Assembly (NCBI GenBank): GCA_012837735.1
Contig: DUQP01000007.1
Coordinates: 1-59,086, forward strand
Direction of reading: 5' to 3'
DNA from: Bacillota bacterium
GTDB lineage: Bacteria > Bacillota > Sulfobacillia > UBA3575 > DUQP01
Length of the DNA stretch: 59,086 bases
The notes beneath the pieces were generated by a model. The model was not told where the DNA came from. It made no database searches and worked only from the letters and a program-made list of their open reading frames with translations. Below are positions 49,391 through 57,187 of this stretch, one piece after another. The first letter of the stretch is position 1. Each line of letters begins with the position of its first letter. The position numbers and the translations under genes are program-made.

Positions 49391-50451
49391 TGGTTGTATC
49401 GCCGCTTGCTAAGGTGAGCGGTGGGAAAAATTTTCACTTATCAACGGCCGGGGAGGACTTCAGTGAGTGTCTGATGGCGATTCTGAGCGCCTTGGGGAAC
49501 CAGGCCGTGGTGCCGGAAGGGATGATCGATCTGCTGCAACCTGCAGTCCAACCGACCGGGGCAGTCTGCCGACCCATACCCTGCGAACCCTGGCCAGTGG
49601 AGCAGACGACCGCAGGCGATCAGCCGTTAACTGCAGGGTCTGATGAGCAAAATGAGCCGCGCCCGGGAAATGCCCCGACGCTGGTTAAGCCTGTTTTGCC
49701 GGTGGCAGTAATGGGAGAGGAAAAAATCCTGCCTGATTGGAAAGCCCGTGGGGAAAGCCGCCAGGTGGCAGTGATGGGAGAGGAAAAAATCCCGTTCCAG
49801 CCGCCTCCTGGCAAGGCAGCCAAAATTGAAACGGCATCCCACCCTGATCTGCCCCGCGAGCAAGAGACGGCCGGAGCGCCTGAATTGGTAGAGACGGCAA
49901 GACATGGGAGCGATTGCAACTGGCAGCGTCCGGTCTTGCCACCGGCTGTTCAGGCGTGGGAAGCGGCGGAGCGAGTGGCGGAAAGGGAAAGTGCTGCTGA
50001 AACGGGCGGCAGCTCAGTTCCGGGGGCTGGAGTGGCAGGCACAGAGCGGGGAAATGTCCTGCCGCAGGCGGTCATGATAACGCCGGCGGGAGCTAGCCGG
50101 GCGGTGGCAACCGCTATCGAGACGGCCCGCCTGGCGCAAAAGACCGGGGTAGGTGAGCTGCAGCTGCAGTTGGAACCGCCCCATCTGGGCAAAGTGCAGT
50201 TGCGGGCGGCGGTCAACGGCGGGCAATTAACTTTGCGCTTAGTGGTGGAGACGGAAGGGGCTTGGCATTCCTTGCAGGCCTTGTGGCCGCAGATGCAGCA
50301 GGCGGCCGATGCCCAGGGGTTGCGTTTGGATCAAGTGCAAATAATTGTGGTCGGCCCGGAACAAGCACGGGCAGAGGGGGGCGAACGCCACAAACGGCGC
50401 CATAAGCAACGCCAGGAGGCAGCGGTCTACCGGTTGGACTACCTGGCTTAG
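49390..50451 (+). CDS. fliK: Flagellar hook-length control protein FliK
   Basis: A 353-residue secreted ruler protein. The first two thirds are poorly conserved and Pro/Glu/Ala-rich; the C-terminal Flg_hook domain (about 245-335) has GVGELQLQLEPPHLGKVQLRAAV and a conserved WPQMQQAADAQGLRLDQV. An internal in-frame duplication lies at about residues 104-134. The ATG overlaps the fliJ stop (TGATG); the GTG immediately before it is an alternative start. Confidence 0.9.
   Translation: MVVSPLAKVSGGKNFHLSTAGEDFSECLMAILSALGNQAVVPEGMIDLLQPAVQPTGAVCRPIPCEPWPVEQTTAGDQPLTAGSDEQNEPRPGNAPTLVKPVLPVAVMGEEKILPDWKARGESRQVAVMGEEKIPFQPPPGKAAKIETASHPDLPREQETAGAPELVETARHGSDCNWQRPVLPPAVQAWEAAERVAERESAAETGGSSVPGAGVAGTERGNVLPQAVMITPAGASRAVATAIETARLAQKTGVGELQLQLEPPHLGKVQLRAAVNGGQLTLRLVVETEGAWHSLQALWPQMQQAADAQGLRLDQVQIIVVGPEQARAEGGERHKRRHKQRQEAAVYRLDYLA
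49701..49792 (+). repeat. Direct repeat inside fliK
   Basis: Two 29-base copies (49701-49729 and 49764-49792) with one mismatch, 63 bases apart, both in the fliK frame and both encoding VAVMGEEKI. They mark a recent duplication in the ruler region. Confidence 0.9.
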
Positions 50452-50466
50452 AGGGAGGAGCAGGTG

Positions 50467-50856
50467 ATGCAAGTTAACAGTGTGACGAGCGCGGGGAGCG
50501 CAGCCGTGGGCGAGGCACAAGTAGGGCGGGACACATTTTTGCAGCTCTTGGCGGCACAGTTGCGTTATCAGGATCCACTCAAGCCGCTGGACAATAGCGA
50601 ATTCATGGTGCAGCTGGCCCAATTCAGCGCCTTGGAACAAATGCAGGCGGTGCGCGTCGGGGTGGATCTGGTGCGGGAGGGACTGGAGGGACTACTGTGG
50701 TTGCAGGCGGTGGAGTTGTTGGGCAAAGAGGTGGCGTGGCAGGGCGGGTCCGGTCACGTGGAGCGGGTCAGTTGGACGACTGACGGTGTTTCTCTACAGA
50801 TCGGCGGGCATGAGGTGCCTTTGGTAGCCGTAACGGCGATTGGATTAACGGATTAA
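50467..50856 (+). CDS. flgD: Flagellar hook capping protein FlgD
   Basis: A 129-residue scaffold that caps the growing hook. The conserved block GRDTFLQLLAAQLRYQDPLKPLDNSEFMVQLAQFSALEQM is intact. The protein is short, with the SH3-like/fibronectin part reduced to about 50 residues, as in other Firmicutes. ATG 50467 with GGGAGGAG upstream. Confidence 0.95.
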   Translation: MQVNSVTSAGSAAVGEAQVGRDTFLQLLAAQLRYQDPLKPLDNSEFMVQLAQFSALEQMQAVRVGVDLVREGLEGLLWLQAVELLGKEVAWQGGSGHVERVSWTTDGVSLQIGGHEVPLVAVTAIGLTD

Positions 50857-50869
50857 GGAGGGATGGCAA

Positions 50870-51697
50870 ATGTTGAGATCGCTCTATTCAGGAGTATCGG
50901 GTCTGCGCACACATCAGTTACGGATGGACGTATTAGGTGACAATGTGGCGAACGTGAATACGACTGGTTTCAAGCGCGCTTCGGCCACGTTTAAAGATGT
51001 CTTCTACCAGGTATTGCGCGGTGGCTCGGAGAGCACTGCCGATTTGGGTGGTACCAACCCACAACAGATCGGTCTCGGGGTAGCCCTGGACGGGGTGGAG
51101 GTGGTGCACACGCAAGGGGGTGCGGCTGCCACCGGCAAAGGGACAGATTTGATGATCCAGGGGGATGGGTTTTTCCGCGTCAGCCCGGATGACGGTGACA
51201 CGATCTTTTATACGCGGGCCGGTGCCTTTCATTTCGACAATGAGGGGTTCTTGGTGAATGGGGATGGGATGAAGGTGCTAGATGCGGATGATGATCCGAT
51301 CGAGATCGCCGACATGGCCGATCCCGCTACTATGCCCCAGAGCGTCTCTATCGACAAGCTGGGTTATGTGCATTTCGTGGACAGCACAGGGGCAATTCAA
51401 ACCCTGGCCGAACCGATCAGCCTGGCCAAGTTTTCTAACCCGTCCGGGTTGGAAAAGTGCGGGCACAACCTTTACGCTGAGACGGCCGCTTCCGGAGCGC
51501 CAAGTAATGATTTACGCCCAGGGCAGGGTGCTTTGGCCAATTCTACTTTGATCCCTGGTTCCCTGGAGATGTCCAATGTGGACCTGGCGCAGGAGTTCAC
51601 GGATATGATTATCACGGAGCGCGGCTTCCAGGCCAACGCCCGCACCATCACAACCTCCGATGAGATGCTCCAGGAGTTGGTCAACCTGAAGCGCTGA
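50870..51697 (+). CDS. flgE: Flagellar hook protein FlgE (short form)
   Basis: A 275-residue hook protein. The N-terminus MLRSLYSGVSGLRTHQLRMDVLGDNVANVNTTGFKR and the C-terminus VDLAQEFTDMIITERGFQANARTITTSDEMLQELVNL fit the FlgE/FlgG family. The position between flgD and motA argues for the hook, although the length is close to the rod protein FlgG because the outer domains are small. Confidence 0.88.
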   Translation: MLRSLYSGVSGLRTHQLRMDVLGDNVANVNTTGFKRASATFKDVFYQVLRGGSESTADLGGTNPQQIGLGVALDGVEVVHTQGGAAATGKGTDLMIQGDGFFRVSPDDGDTIFYTRAGAFHFDNEGFLVNGDGMKVLDADDDPIEIADMADPATMPQSVSIDKLGYVHFVDSTGAIQTLAEPISLAKFSNPSGLEKCGHNLYAETAASGAPSNDLRPGQGALANSTLIPGSLEMSNVDLAQEFTDMIITERGFQANARTITTSDEMLQELVNLKR

Positions 51698-51711
51698 CAG
51701 GAGGTGAGAGC

Positions 51712-52515
51712 TTGCGACGGTTGGATGTCATGACAGTGCTGGGGCTGATCGCCGGGGTGATGATGATTATTTCTGCCCTGGTGTTAGGAGGCAGTTGCCG
51801 CTATTTCTGGAGTTTTCCTTCCTTGTTAGTAACGGTGGGGGGCTCCTTAGCGGCCACCCTGATCAATTTCACATGGCGCGATGTGCGCAATGCTCTGACC
51901 ACGGTGCGGCTGGCTTTCGTGACCGAACTGTGGGACCCATACCAATTGGTCGGGTTATTCGGCGAGCTGAGCAGGAGAGCGCGCCGGGAAGGGCTGCTGG
52001 TGCTGGAGGAGGAGACGGAACGCCTTGAGGACTCCTTTTTCGCAAAGGGCATCCAGCTCATGGCTGATGCCATGGAGCCGCAGGCGATCCGCGATATTCT
52101 GCAGACCGACCTGGATTATATGGTGCATCGCCATGAGCTCGGGCAGAGCTTTTTCAGCACCTGGGGCAACCTGGCGCCTTCTTTCGGGTTGATCGGGACA
52201 TTGATTGGATTGTTGCAGATGTTGGCCACGCTGGAAAACCCGGACACCCTGGGGCCAAGCATGGCTTTAGCTTTGGTGACGACATTTTACGGGGCGGTGT
52301 TGGCTTACCTGATTTTGTTGCCTTTGGCTGGCAAGCTGCGCTTGCGCAGTGAGCAGGAACAACTCTTGCACCACATGATGCTGGAGGGGATTTTGGCTAT
52401 CCAGGCTGGACTGAACCCGCGCATTGTGGAGGAACGGATGCGCGCATTCCTGTCACCAAAGGTGCTGGCCGCCATGCCGGAAGAGGAAGCGGTGGCAGAA
52501 GCGGGCGGGAGGTGA
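51712..52515 (+). CDS. motA: Flagellar motor stator protein MotA
   Basis: A 267-residue stator subunit with four transmembrane helices (about 8-28, 33-52, 145-165, 178-200) and a charged cytoplasmic loop (RRARREGLLVLEEETERLED). Conserved prolines are in the LAPSFGLIGTLIGLL region. TTG start at 51712 behind GGAGGTGAGAG. Confidence 0.95.
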   Translation: MRRLDVMTVLGLIAGVMMIISALVLGGSCRYFWSFPSLLVTVGGSLAATLINFTWRDVRNALTTVRLAFVTELWDPYQLVGLFGELSRRARREGLLVLEEETERLEDSFFAKGIQLMADAMEPQAIRDILQTDLDYMVHRHELGQSFFSTWGNLAPSFGLIGTLIGLLQMLATLENPDTLGPSMALALVTTFYGAVLAYLILLPLAGKLRLRSEQEQLLHHMMLEGILAIQAGLNPRIVEERMRAFLSPKVLAAMPEEEAVAEAGGR

Positions 52516-52520
52516 GAGCA

Positions 52521-53270
52521 TTGCGCAGACGGCGCCGGGAGGAATCCCCAGTCTGGCTAATCACATATTCCGACTTAATGACATTGCTGTTGGTCTTTTT
52601 CGTTTTTCTGCTTTCCTTTTCGACTGTCAATGAGGACAAGTTTCGCCAGTTCATCGCCTCCTATCAAGGTCTGGGGATCTTACCGGGCGGCATGGCGCCC
52701 ATCACCAGCCAGGACCCGGCGCCTTTGGATAGCGCCAGCGGTGATACAGCCGCTCAGCAAGCCGCTCTGGAACATGCCCGGCAATTGATGGCCGCTTACC
52801 AGCGTGTGCAAGATTTCTTAGTGGACAATGAGCTCAGCTCTTTAGTACAAGTGCGCTATCAAGAGGCCGGCATCGCCCTGGATATCAAGGAACGCATCTT
52901 GTTCGATTCCGGGCAGGCGGATTTGAAAGCGGAAGCGCGCGGGCTTTTGCAGACTCTGTCTGGTTTGCTGCGGGACATTCCGAACGAGGTGCGGGTGGAG
53001 GGGCATACCGATAACCGGCCCATCCATACGGTGCGCTTTCCGACGAATTGGGAATTGTCCACAGCCCGGGCGGCCCGGGTGGTGCGCTATTTCACTGAGG
53101 AATTAGGCCTGCCACCAGAGCGCTTCGTGGCGATCGGATATGGGGAACACCGGCCCCTGTTTCCAAACGATACTCCCGCGCATATGGCGGCGAACCGGCG
53201 CGTGGTATTGTTGATTGGTATTGAGCAAGACCATTACAACCCGGAGGTGGAACACATTGTCGCAGAATGA
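52521..53270 (+). CDS. motB: Flagellar motor stator protein MotB
   Basis: A 249-residue stator subunit. After a basic N-terminus, the single transmembrane helix carries the proton-binding D18 (WLITYSDLMTLLLVFFVF). The C-terminal OmpA-like domain (VEGHTDNRPI ... NWELSTARAARVVRYF) anchors it to peptidoglycan. The TTG at 52521 is chosen because the same GGAGGTGAGAG ribosome-binding site as for motA stands before it; a GTG at 52512 is possible. Confidence 0.95.
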   Translation: MRRRRREESPVWLITYSDLMTLLLVFFVFLLSFSTVNEDKFRQFIASYQGLGILPGGMAPITSQDPAPLDSASGDTAAQQAALEHARQLMAAYQRVQDFLVDNELSSLVQVRYQEAGIALDIKERILFDSGQADLKAEARGLLQTLSGLLRDIPNEVRVEGHTDNRPIHTVRFPTNWELSTARAARVVRYFTEELGLPPERFVAIGYGEHRPLFPNDTPAHMAANRRVVLLIGIEQDHYNPEVEHIVAE

Positions 53271-53700
53271 GATCGTAGTCGCAGATAAAAAACGGGGGCG
53301 GGCGAGGATCTGGCTGGGTGTGGCCACCGGCCTATTGATTGTGGTCTTAGCTGGCGGTTATTTTTTGTCGGGCAGCCATCCAGGCCTGGCCGGGCGGTCT
53401 GCACTCAGCACCCAGCGCTGGGAAATGAGGGATGTGATTGTGAACCTGAGTGATCCTGGCCTACACCGCTATCTGCGCGCTGAGATCACGCTGGAATATA
53501 ATTCCCCCAATCTGACTGCCGAGTTGGAAAAAAACGCCTACCGGGTGCGGGATGCGGTGATCGAGGTGCTGCGCGGCAAAACAACCGCTGATCTGCAGAA
53601 CGCGACCGCACTAAAAGGGGAGCTGCTGGAGGCGGTGAATGCCCAGCTGCAACAGGGCCGAATCGATGCGCTTTATTTCGGCGAGCTGATCATTCAATAA
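53257..53700 (+). CDS. fliL: Flagellar basal-body associated protein FliL
   Basis: A 147-residue single-pass membrane protein. One hydrophobic helix (about 16-36) is followed by the FliL domain (VIVNLSDPGLHRYLRAEITLEY). It stabilises the stator ring. TTG start at 53257 with GGAGGTGG six bases upstream, inside the end of motB. Confidence 0.92.
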   Translation: MSQNEIVVADKKRGRARIWLGVATGLLIVVLAGGYFLSGSHPGLAGRSALSTQRWEMRDVIVNLSDPGLHRYLRAEITLEYNSPNLTAELEKNAYRVRDAVIEVLRGKTTADLQNATALKGELLEAVNAQLQQGRIDALYFGELIIQ

Positions 53701-53714
53701 AAGGGGTGGCAGTG

Positions 53715-54059
53715 ATGGCGGAACCGCAGGTGGCAAAGGTCTGTTTCAGCCAGCTGGATGGTGGCCAGGTGGTCGGAGATACGATTGGTTGGACCGGTGT
53801 GGGCCGGGTATGGTTGTTGATCCAGGCCGTCTTGGGGGGCACGCGCTTGACTGTAAGGGACTTGCTGGAGTTGCAGGAGGGAACGGTCTTGCCCCTGGAT
53901 GTGCAGGTGGGGGGGCCTGCTCGGGTGCGCGTAAACGGGTTGCCCTTGGCGGAGGGCGAGGTCGTGGTGATCAACGACGCTTTCGGGGTGCGGTTATCGC
54001 GCCTGGCAATTGAGCCGACGGCGCAGAAAGATGAACAACGGGTCGGGGGTAAATCGTGA
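53715..54059 (+). CDS. fliN: Short single-SPOA motor switch protein (FliN-like)
   Basis: A 114-residue protein whose C-terminal part (about 50-100, LLELQEGTVLPLDVQVGGPARVRVNGLPLAEGEVVVINDAFGVRL) is a SPOA domain as in FliN, the lower C-ring protein. The N-terminal 45 residues are not recognised. It occupies the place where Firmicutes usually have fliM followed by fliY; neither is present. ATG 53715 with GGGGTGG upstream; an in-frame GTG at 53706 is the alternative. Confidence 0.85.
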   Translation: MAEPQVAKVCFSQLDGGQVVGDTIGWTGVGRVWLLIQAVLGGTRLTVRDLLELQEGTVLPLDVQVGGPARVRVNGLPLAEGEVVVINDAFGVRLSRLAIEPTAQKDEQRVGGKS

Positions 54060-54349
54060 GCGGGGAGATGTGGGGGGCGCTGGGGCGGATCTTGCTTTAT
54101 CTGCCCCTGGTGCTGCTGGTGTGTTACCTAACAGTGCGGTTCGGGCTGGCGCGTCTAAGCGGGACTGTGCACCGGAGCGGGGATTTGGTGCTGGTGGAAC
54201 GGCTTGCTTTTGGACCAAAGCAAGGCTTGGCGGTGGTGCGCTGCGGCAATAAACATTTCTTGATCGGGTTGGGTGAGGCGTCCCCGCGGCTTTTGGCAGA
54301 GCTGCCGGACTACCCGGATGTTTGGGGAGGCAGCGGGCATGGCAGTTAG
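54056..54349 (+). CDS. fliO: Flagellar biosynthetic protein FliO
   Basis: A 97-residue single-pass membrane protein (helix at about 10-30) with the FliO C-terminal pattern LVLVERLAFGPKQGLAVVRCGNKHFLIGLG. It helps assemble the FliP core. GTG start overlapping the fliN stop. Confidence 0.88.
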   Translation: MSGEMWGALGRILLYLPLVLLVCYLTVRFGLARLSGTVHRSGDLVLVERLAFGPKQGLAVVRCGNKHFLIGLGEASPRLLAELPDYPDVWGGSGHGS

Positions 54350-55094
54350 GTTAATGACGCAGAATGCCCTGTTGGCCGTGCTTGTGGCTGCAATGGGTCT
54401 CTTCCTGGCTACTCCGGCTGCGGCCGCGCCCTTGCCCGGTCTGGACTTGCCTGTGAGCGAAGATCCGCAGCAGGTGGTCGAGACGGTGCAGATCCTGCTG
54501 TTGCTAACCGTTCTGGCGCTGGTACCGGCCATCTTGTTATTGATGACCTCTTTTACGCGGATCGTGATCGTGCTTTCGTTCGTGCGTAGCGCCCTGGCTA
54601 CCCAACAGACCCCGCCGAACCAGGTCTTGATCGGGTTGGCCCTGTTCTTGACATTCTTTATCATGGCGCCGGTGGCGGGGCAGGTCAAAGCGGAGGCGGT
54701 TGATCCATATTTGGCCGGTCAGATCACCCAGGAGGAAGCATTGCGGGCCGGCGAGGGACCGGTGCGGGAGTTCTTGTACCGGCAGACGCGCGAAAAAGAC
54801 TTGGCCCTGTTCGTGCACATGGCTGGGTTGCCGCCGCCTGAAACGCGCGCCGATGTGCCGATGCATGTGATAGTGCCGGCTTTTGTAATCAGCGAGTTGA
54901 AGACCGCCTTTCAAATGGGCTTTATGATTTATATCCCGTTTTTGATCATTGATTTAGTGGTGGCCAGCACTTTGATGGCGATGGGGATGTTCATGGTGCC
55001 GCCGGTGATGATCTCGTTGCCGTTCAAGCTGATGCTGTTTGTACTGGTTGATGGTTGGCATTTGGTCGTGAAGTCTTTGTTGGAGAGCTTCTAA
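54339..55094 (+). CDS. fliP: Flagellar export gate protein FliP
   Basis: A 251-residue export-gate core protein with an N-terminal signal-like helix (cleaved in known FliP), followed by TSFTRIVIVLSFVRSALATQQTPPNQVLIGLALFLTFF and the C-terminal MGFMIYIPFLIIDLVVASTLMAMGM block. The ATG at 54339 has GGGGAGG eight bases upstream and lies within the end of fliO. Confidence 0.96.
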   Translation: MAVRLMTQNALLAVLVAAMGLFLATPAAAAPLPGLDLPVSEDPQQVVETVQILLLLTVLALVPAILLLMTSFTRIVIVLSFVRSALATQQTPPNQVLIGLALFLTFFIMAPVAGQVKAEAVDPYLAGQITQEEALRAGEGPVREFLYRQTREKDLALFVHMAGLPPPETRADVPMHVIVPAFVISELKTAFQMGFMIYIPFLIIDLVVASTLMAMGMFMVPPVMISLPFKLMLFVLVDGWHLVVKSLLESF

Positions 55095-55107
55095 AGGGGG
55101 TGGCGGT

Positions 55108-55377
55108 GTGACGCAGGAGTTCGTTCTTAATCTGGCGCAGGAGGCCCTGACCACCGCCTTACTGTTGGCTGCCCCCGTACTGGGGTTGAGTCTGCTGGTG
55201 GGCATTACCATCAGTCTCTTGCAGGCCACCACCCAGATCCAGGAACAGACCTTGACGTTCATCCCCAAGATTGTGGCGGTGATTGCCGGGGTGCTCCTGA
55301 TGGGGCGCTGGATGCTGAACACGCTCCTGGAGTTCACAACCGAGATCTTCCAGATGGTCGGGACGGTGGTGCGCTGA
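55108..55377 (+). CDS. fliQ: Flagellar export gate protein FliQ
   Basis: An 89-residue two-helix protein with the family pattern ALTTALLLAAPVLGLSLLVGITISLLQATTQIQEQTLTFIPK. GTG start; the stop shares one base with fliR. Confidence 0.95.
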   Translation: MTQEFVLNLAQEALTTALLLAAPVLGLSLLVGITISLLQATTQIQEQTLTFIPKIVAVIAGVLLMGRWMLNTLLEFTTEIFQMVGTVVR

Positions 55378-56123
55378 TGGGGACGCTTTGTTTGGCCATG
55401 GTGCGGATCACGGCTTTTTTCGTTACGGCACCCTTTTTTGGGGTCAAAAGCGCTCCCCTGTTGTTGAAGGCTGCCCTGGGCCTGTTAATAGCCGTTTTAT
55501 TCTGGCCTTTCCTGCCGCCAACAGAGCTATCCGGATGGGGGTTGATCCTGGCCGCTCTCAGCGAGTCGGTGCTGGGTCTGGCTCTGGGATATTTAGTCAG
55601 CCTGGTGTTCAGTGCCATCCAGATCGCCGGACAGCTGTTGGACGTGCAAATGGGTTTGGCGATGGCTGGTATCTTCGATCCTCAAAACGCTTTCCATACT
55701 ACTCTGGTCGGGCAGTTCTTATCAATTCTGGGTTTGTTGTTGTTTTTTCTGGTCGATGGCCATCATGTGTTGTTGTTGGGTTTGCAGGAGAGCTTTCAAC
55801 TCTTGCCGCCCGGCAAAATGGCGTTGGGGCTCCAGTTGGCCGGGGTGGCAGCCGAATTTTTCTGCCAGGCTTTCACACTGGCGGTGCGGGTCGCCTCGCC
55901 GGTGATTGCGGTGCTGGTGGTGGCGGACTTGGCTCTGAGTCTGGTGGCGCGCACTGTGCCACAGCTGAATGTGTTCATTCTTGGTTTTCCGCTCAAGGCC
56001 GGGTTAGGGATGATCGTCCTGCTGGCAATCCTGCCCTTGTTGGTGACCGCTTTCACGGGACTGTTTGGGCAGCTGGAGCAGGACCTACTGCTATTGTTGC
56101 GGGGGTGGGCTAATGATGTTTGA
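55377..56123 (+). CDS. fliR: Flagellar export gate protein FliR
   Basis: A 248-residue polytopic protein that completes the FliPQR gate. The QIAGQLLDVQMGLAMAGIFDPQ segment is diagnostic and several hydrophobic helices follow. Confidence 0.95.
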   Translation: MGTLCLAMVRITAFFVTAPFFGVKSAPLLLKAALGLLIAVLFWPFLPPTELSGWGLILAALSESVLGLALGYLVSLVFSAIQIAGQLLDVQMGLAMAGIFDPQNAFHTTLVGQFLSILGLLLFFLVDGHHVLLLGLQESFQLLPPGKMALGLQLAGVAAEFFCQAFTLAVRVASPVIAVLVVADLALSLVARTVPQLNVFILGFPLKAGLGMIVLLAILPLLVTAFTGLFGQLEQDLLLLLRGWANDV

Positions 56124-57177
56124 CCTGCAGCTGTTCGCAGAGAAGACTGAGGAAGCCACTCCGCACCGCCGCCAGGAGGTGCGGCGCAAGGGACAGGTAG
56201 CCAAGAGCAGTGACTTGAGTGCTGCTTTTGTGTTGCTGGCCGGGGCTTTGTATCTGTATTGGGGCCGGTACACATTTTTTTCAGCCTATAACGGGTTATT
56301 GCGTGATTGTCTGCTCACCCCGTCAGCAGAGCTCGACGCAGGCTCGTTCTTTGTCCTTGCGCAAGATGTGTTGGGACGCACCGCCCTTTTGTTGCTGCCG
56401 CTGTTGGCAATTTGCCTGGCGGTGGCTTTGGCCGCCAATCTGGCTCAGACCGGGTTTGTGTTTTCCACGCATCCCATCCAACCCAAACTTGAGCACTTGA
56501 ACCCTTTGCAAGGGGCGAGCAGACTATTCTCCCGGCGTGCTTTGATGCAGTTGGCCAAAGGACTGGCGAAGGTGGCGTTCGTCTCCCTGGCGGTGTGGAT
56601 CCTGGTGCGGGGGCGCCTGACGGAATTGATGCTGGCTATCGATATGGGTGTGGGAGAAATGATGGAACTGTTGGCCGGGTTGTTGTTCCAGGTTGCCCTG
56701 GTTGCTCTGGCGGTGTTTGTGGCGGTGGCCCTGGCGGACTATATATTTCAACGGAAAGATTTTGAGCGCAACATCCGCATGTCCAAGCAGGAACAACTGG
56801 AGGAACGCAAGCAGATGGAGGGCGACCCGTTAGTGCGTGCGCATCTGCGCCAGATGCAGCGCGATTTGGCCCGCCACCGTATGATGCATGCCGTGCCGGA
56901 GGCCAGTGTGGTGGTGACAAACCCGACGCAGGTGGCGGTCGCTTTGCGCTACCGCGGGGATGAGGGGGCACCGCGGGTGGTGGCGAAAGGGGTCGGGCAG
57001 ATTGCCGCCCGCATCCGGGAACTGGCTGAAGCCCACGGTGTACCGGTAGTGTCCGACCCGCCCACGGCCCGCGCCCTGTATCGGCAAGTGAAGATCGGGG
57101 CCGAGATCCCCTTGGCGCTCTATCAGGCGGTGGCAGAGATCCTGGCCCATATTTATCAACGGCAAGGACTGAGTTAG
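56113..57177 (+). CDS. flhB: Flagellar export switch protein FlhB
   Basis: A 354-residue protein with four transmembrane helices (within about 35-205) and a cytoplasmic autocleaving domain. It begins with the EKTEEATPHRRQEVRRKGQVAKSSDL export-signal region and the LQGASRLFSRRAL segment. The self-cleavage site reads N270-P271-T272-Q273 rather than the usual NPTH. The ATG at 56113 lies within the end of fliR; the earlier in-frame ATG is not supported. Confidence 0.95.
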   Translation: MMFDLQLFAEKTEEATPHRRQEVRRKGQVAKSSDLSAAFVLLAGALYLYWGRYTFFSAYNGLLRDCLLTPSAELDAGSFFVLAQDVLGRTALLLLPLLAICLAVALAANLAQTGFVFSTHPIQPKLEHLNPLQGASRLFSRRALMQLAKGLAKVAFVSLAVWILVRGRLTELMLAIDMGVGEMMELLAGLLFQVALVALAVFVAVALADYIFQRKDFERNIRMSKQEQLEERKQMEGDPLVRAHLRQMQRDLARHRMMHAVPEASVVVTNPTQVAVALRYRGDEGAPRVVAKGVGQIAARIRELAEAHGVPVVSDPPTARALYRQVKIGAEIPLALYQAVAEILAHIYQRQGLS

Positions 57178-57187
57178 GAGGGAGACG

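Noticed and set aside
55388-56113. 241-codon plus-strand frame overlapping fliR
   Set aside because: FliR is unmistakable in the other frame; this one has only composition-driven Gly/Arg content.
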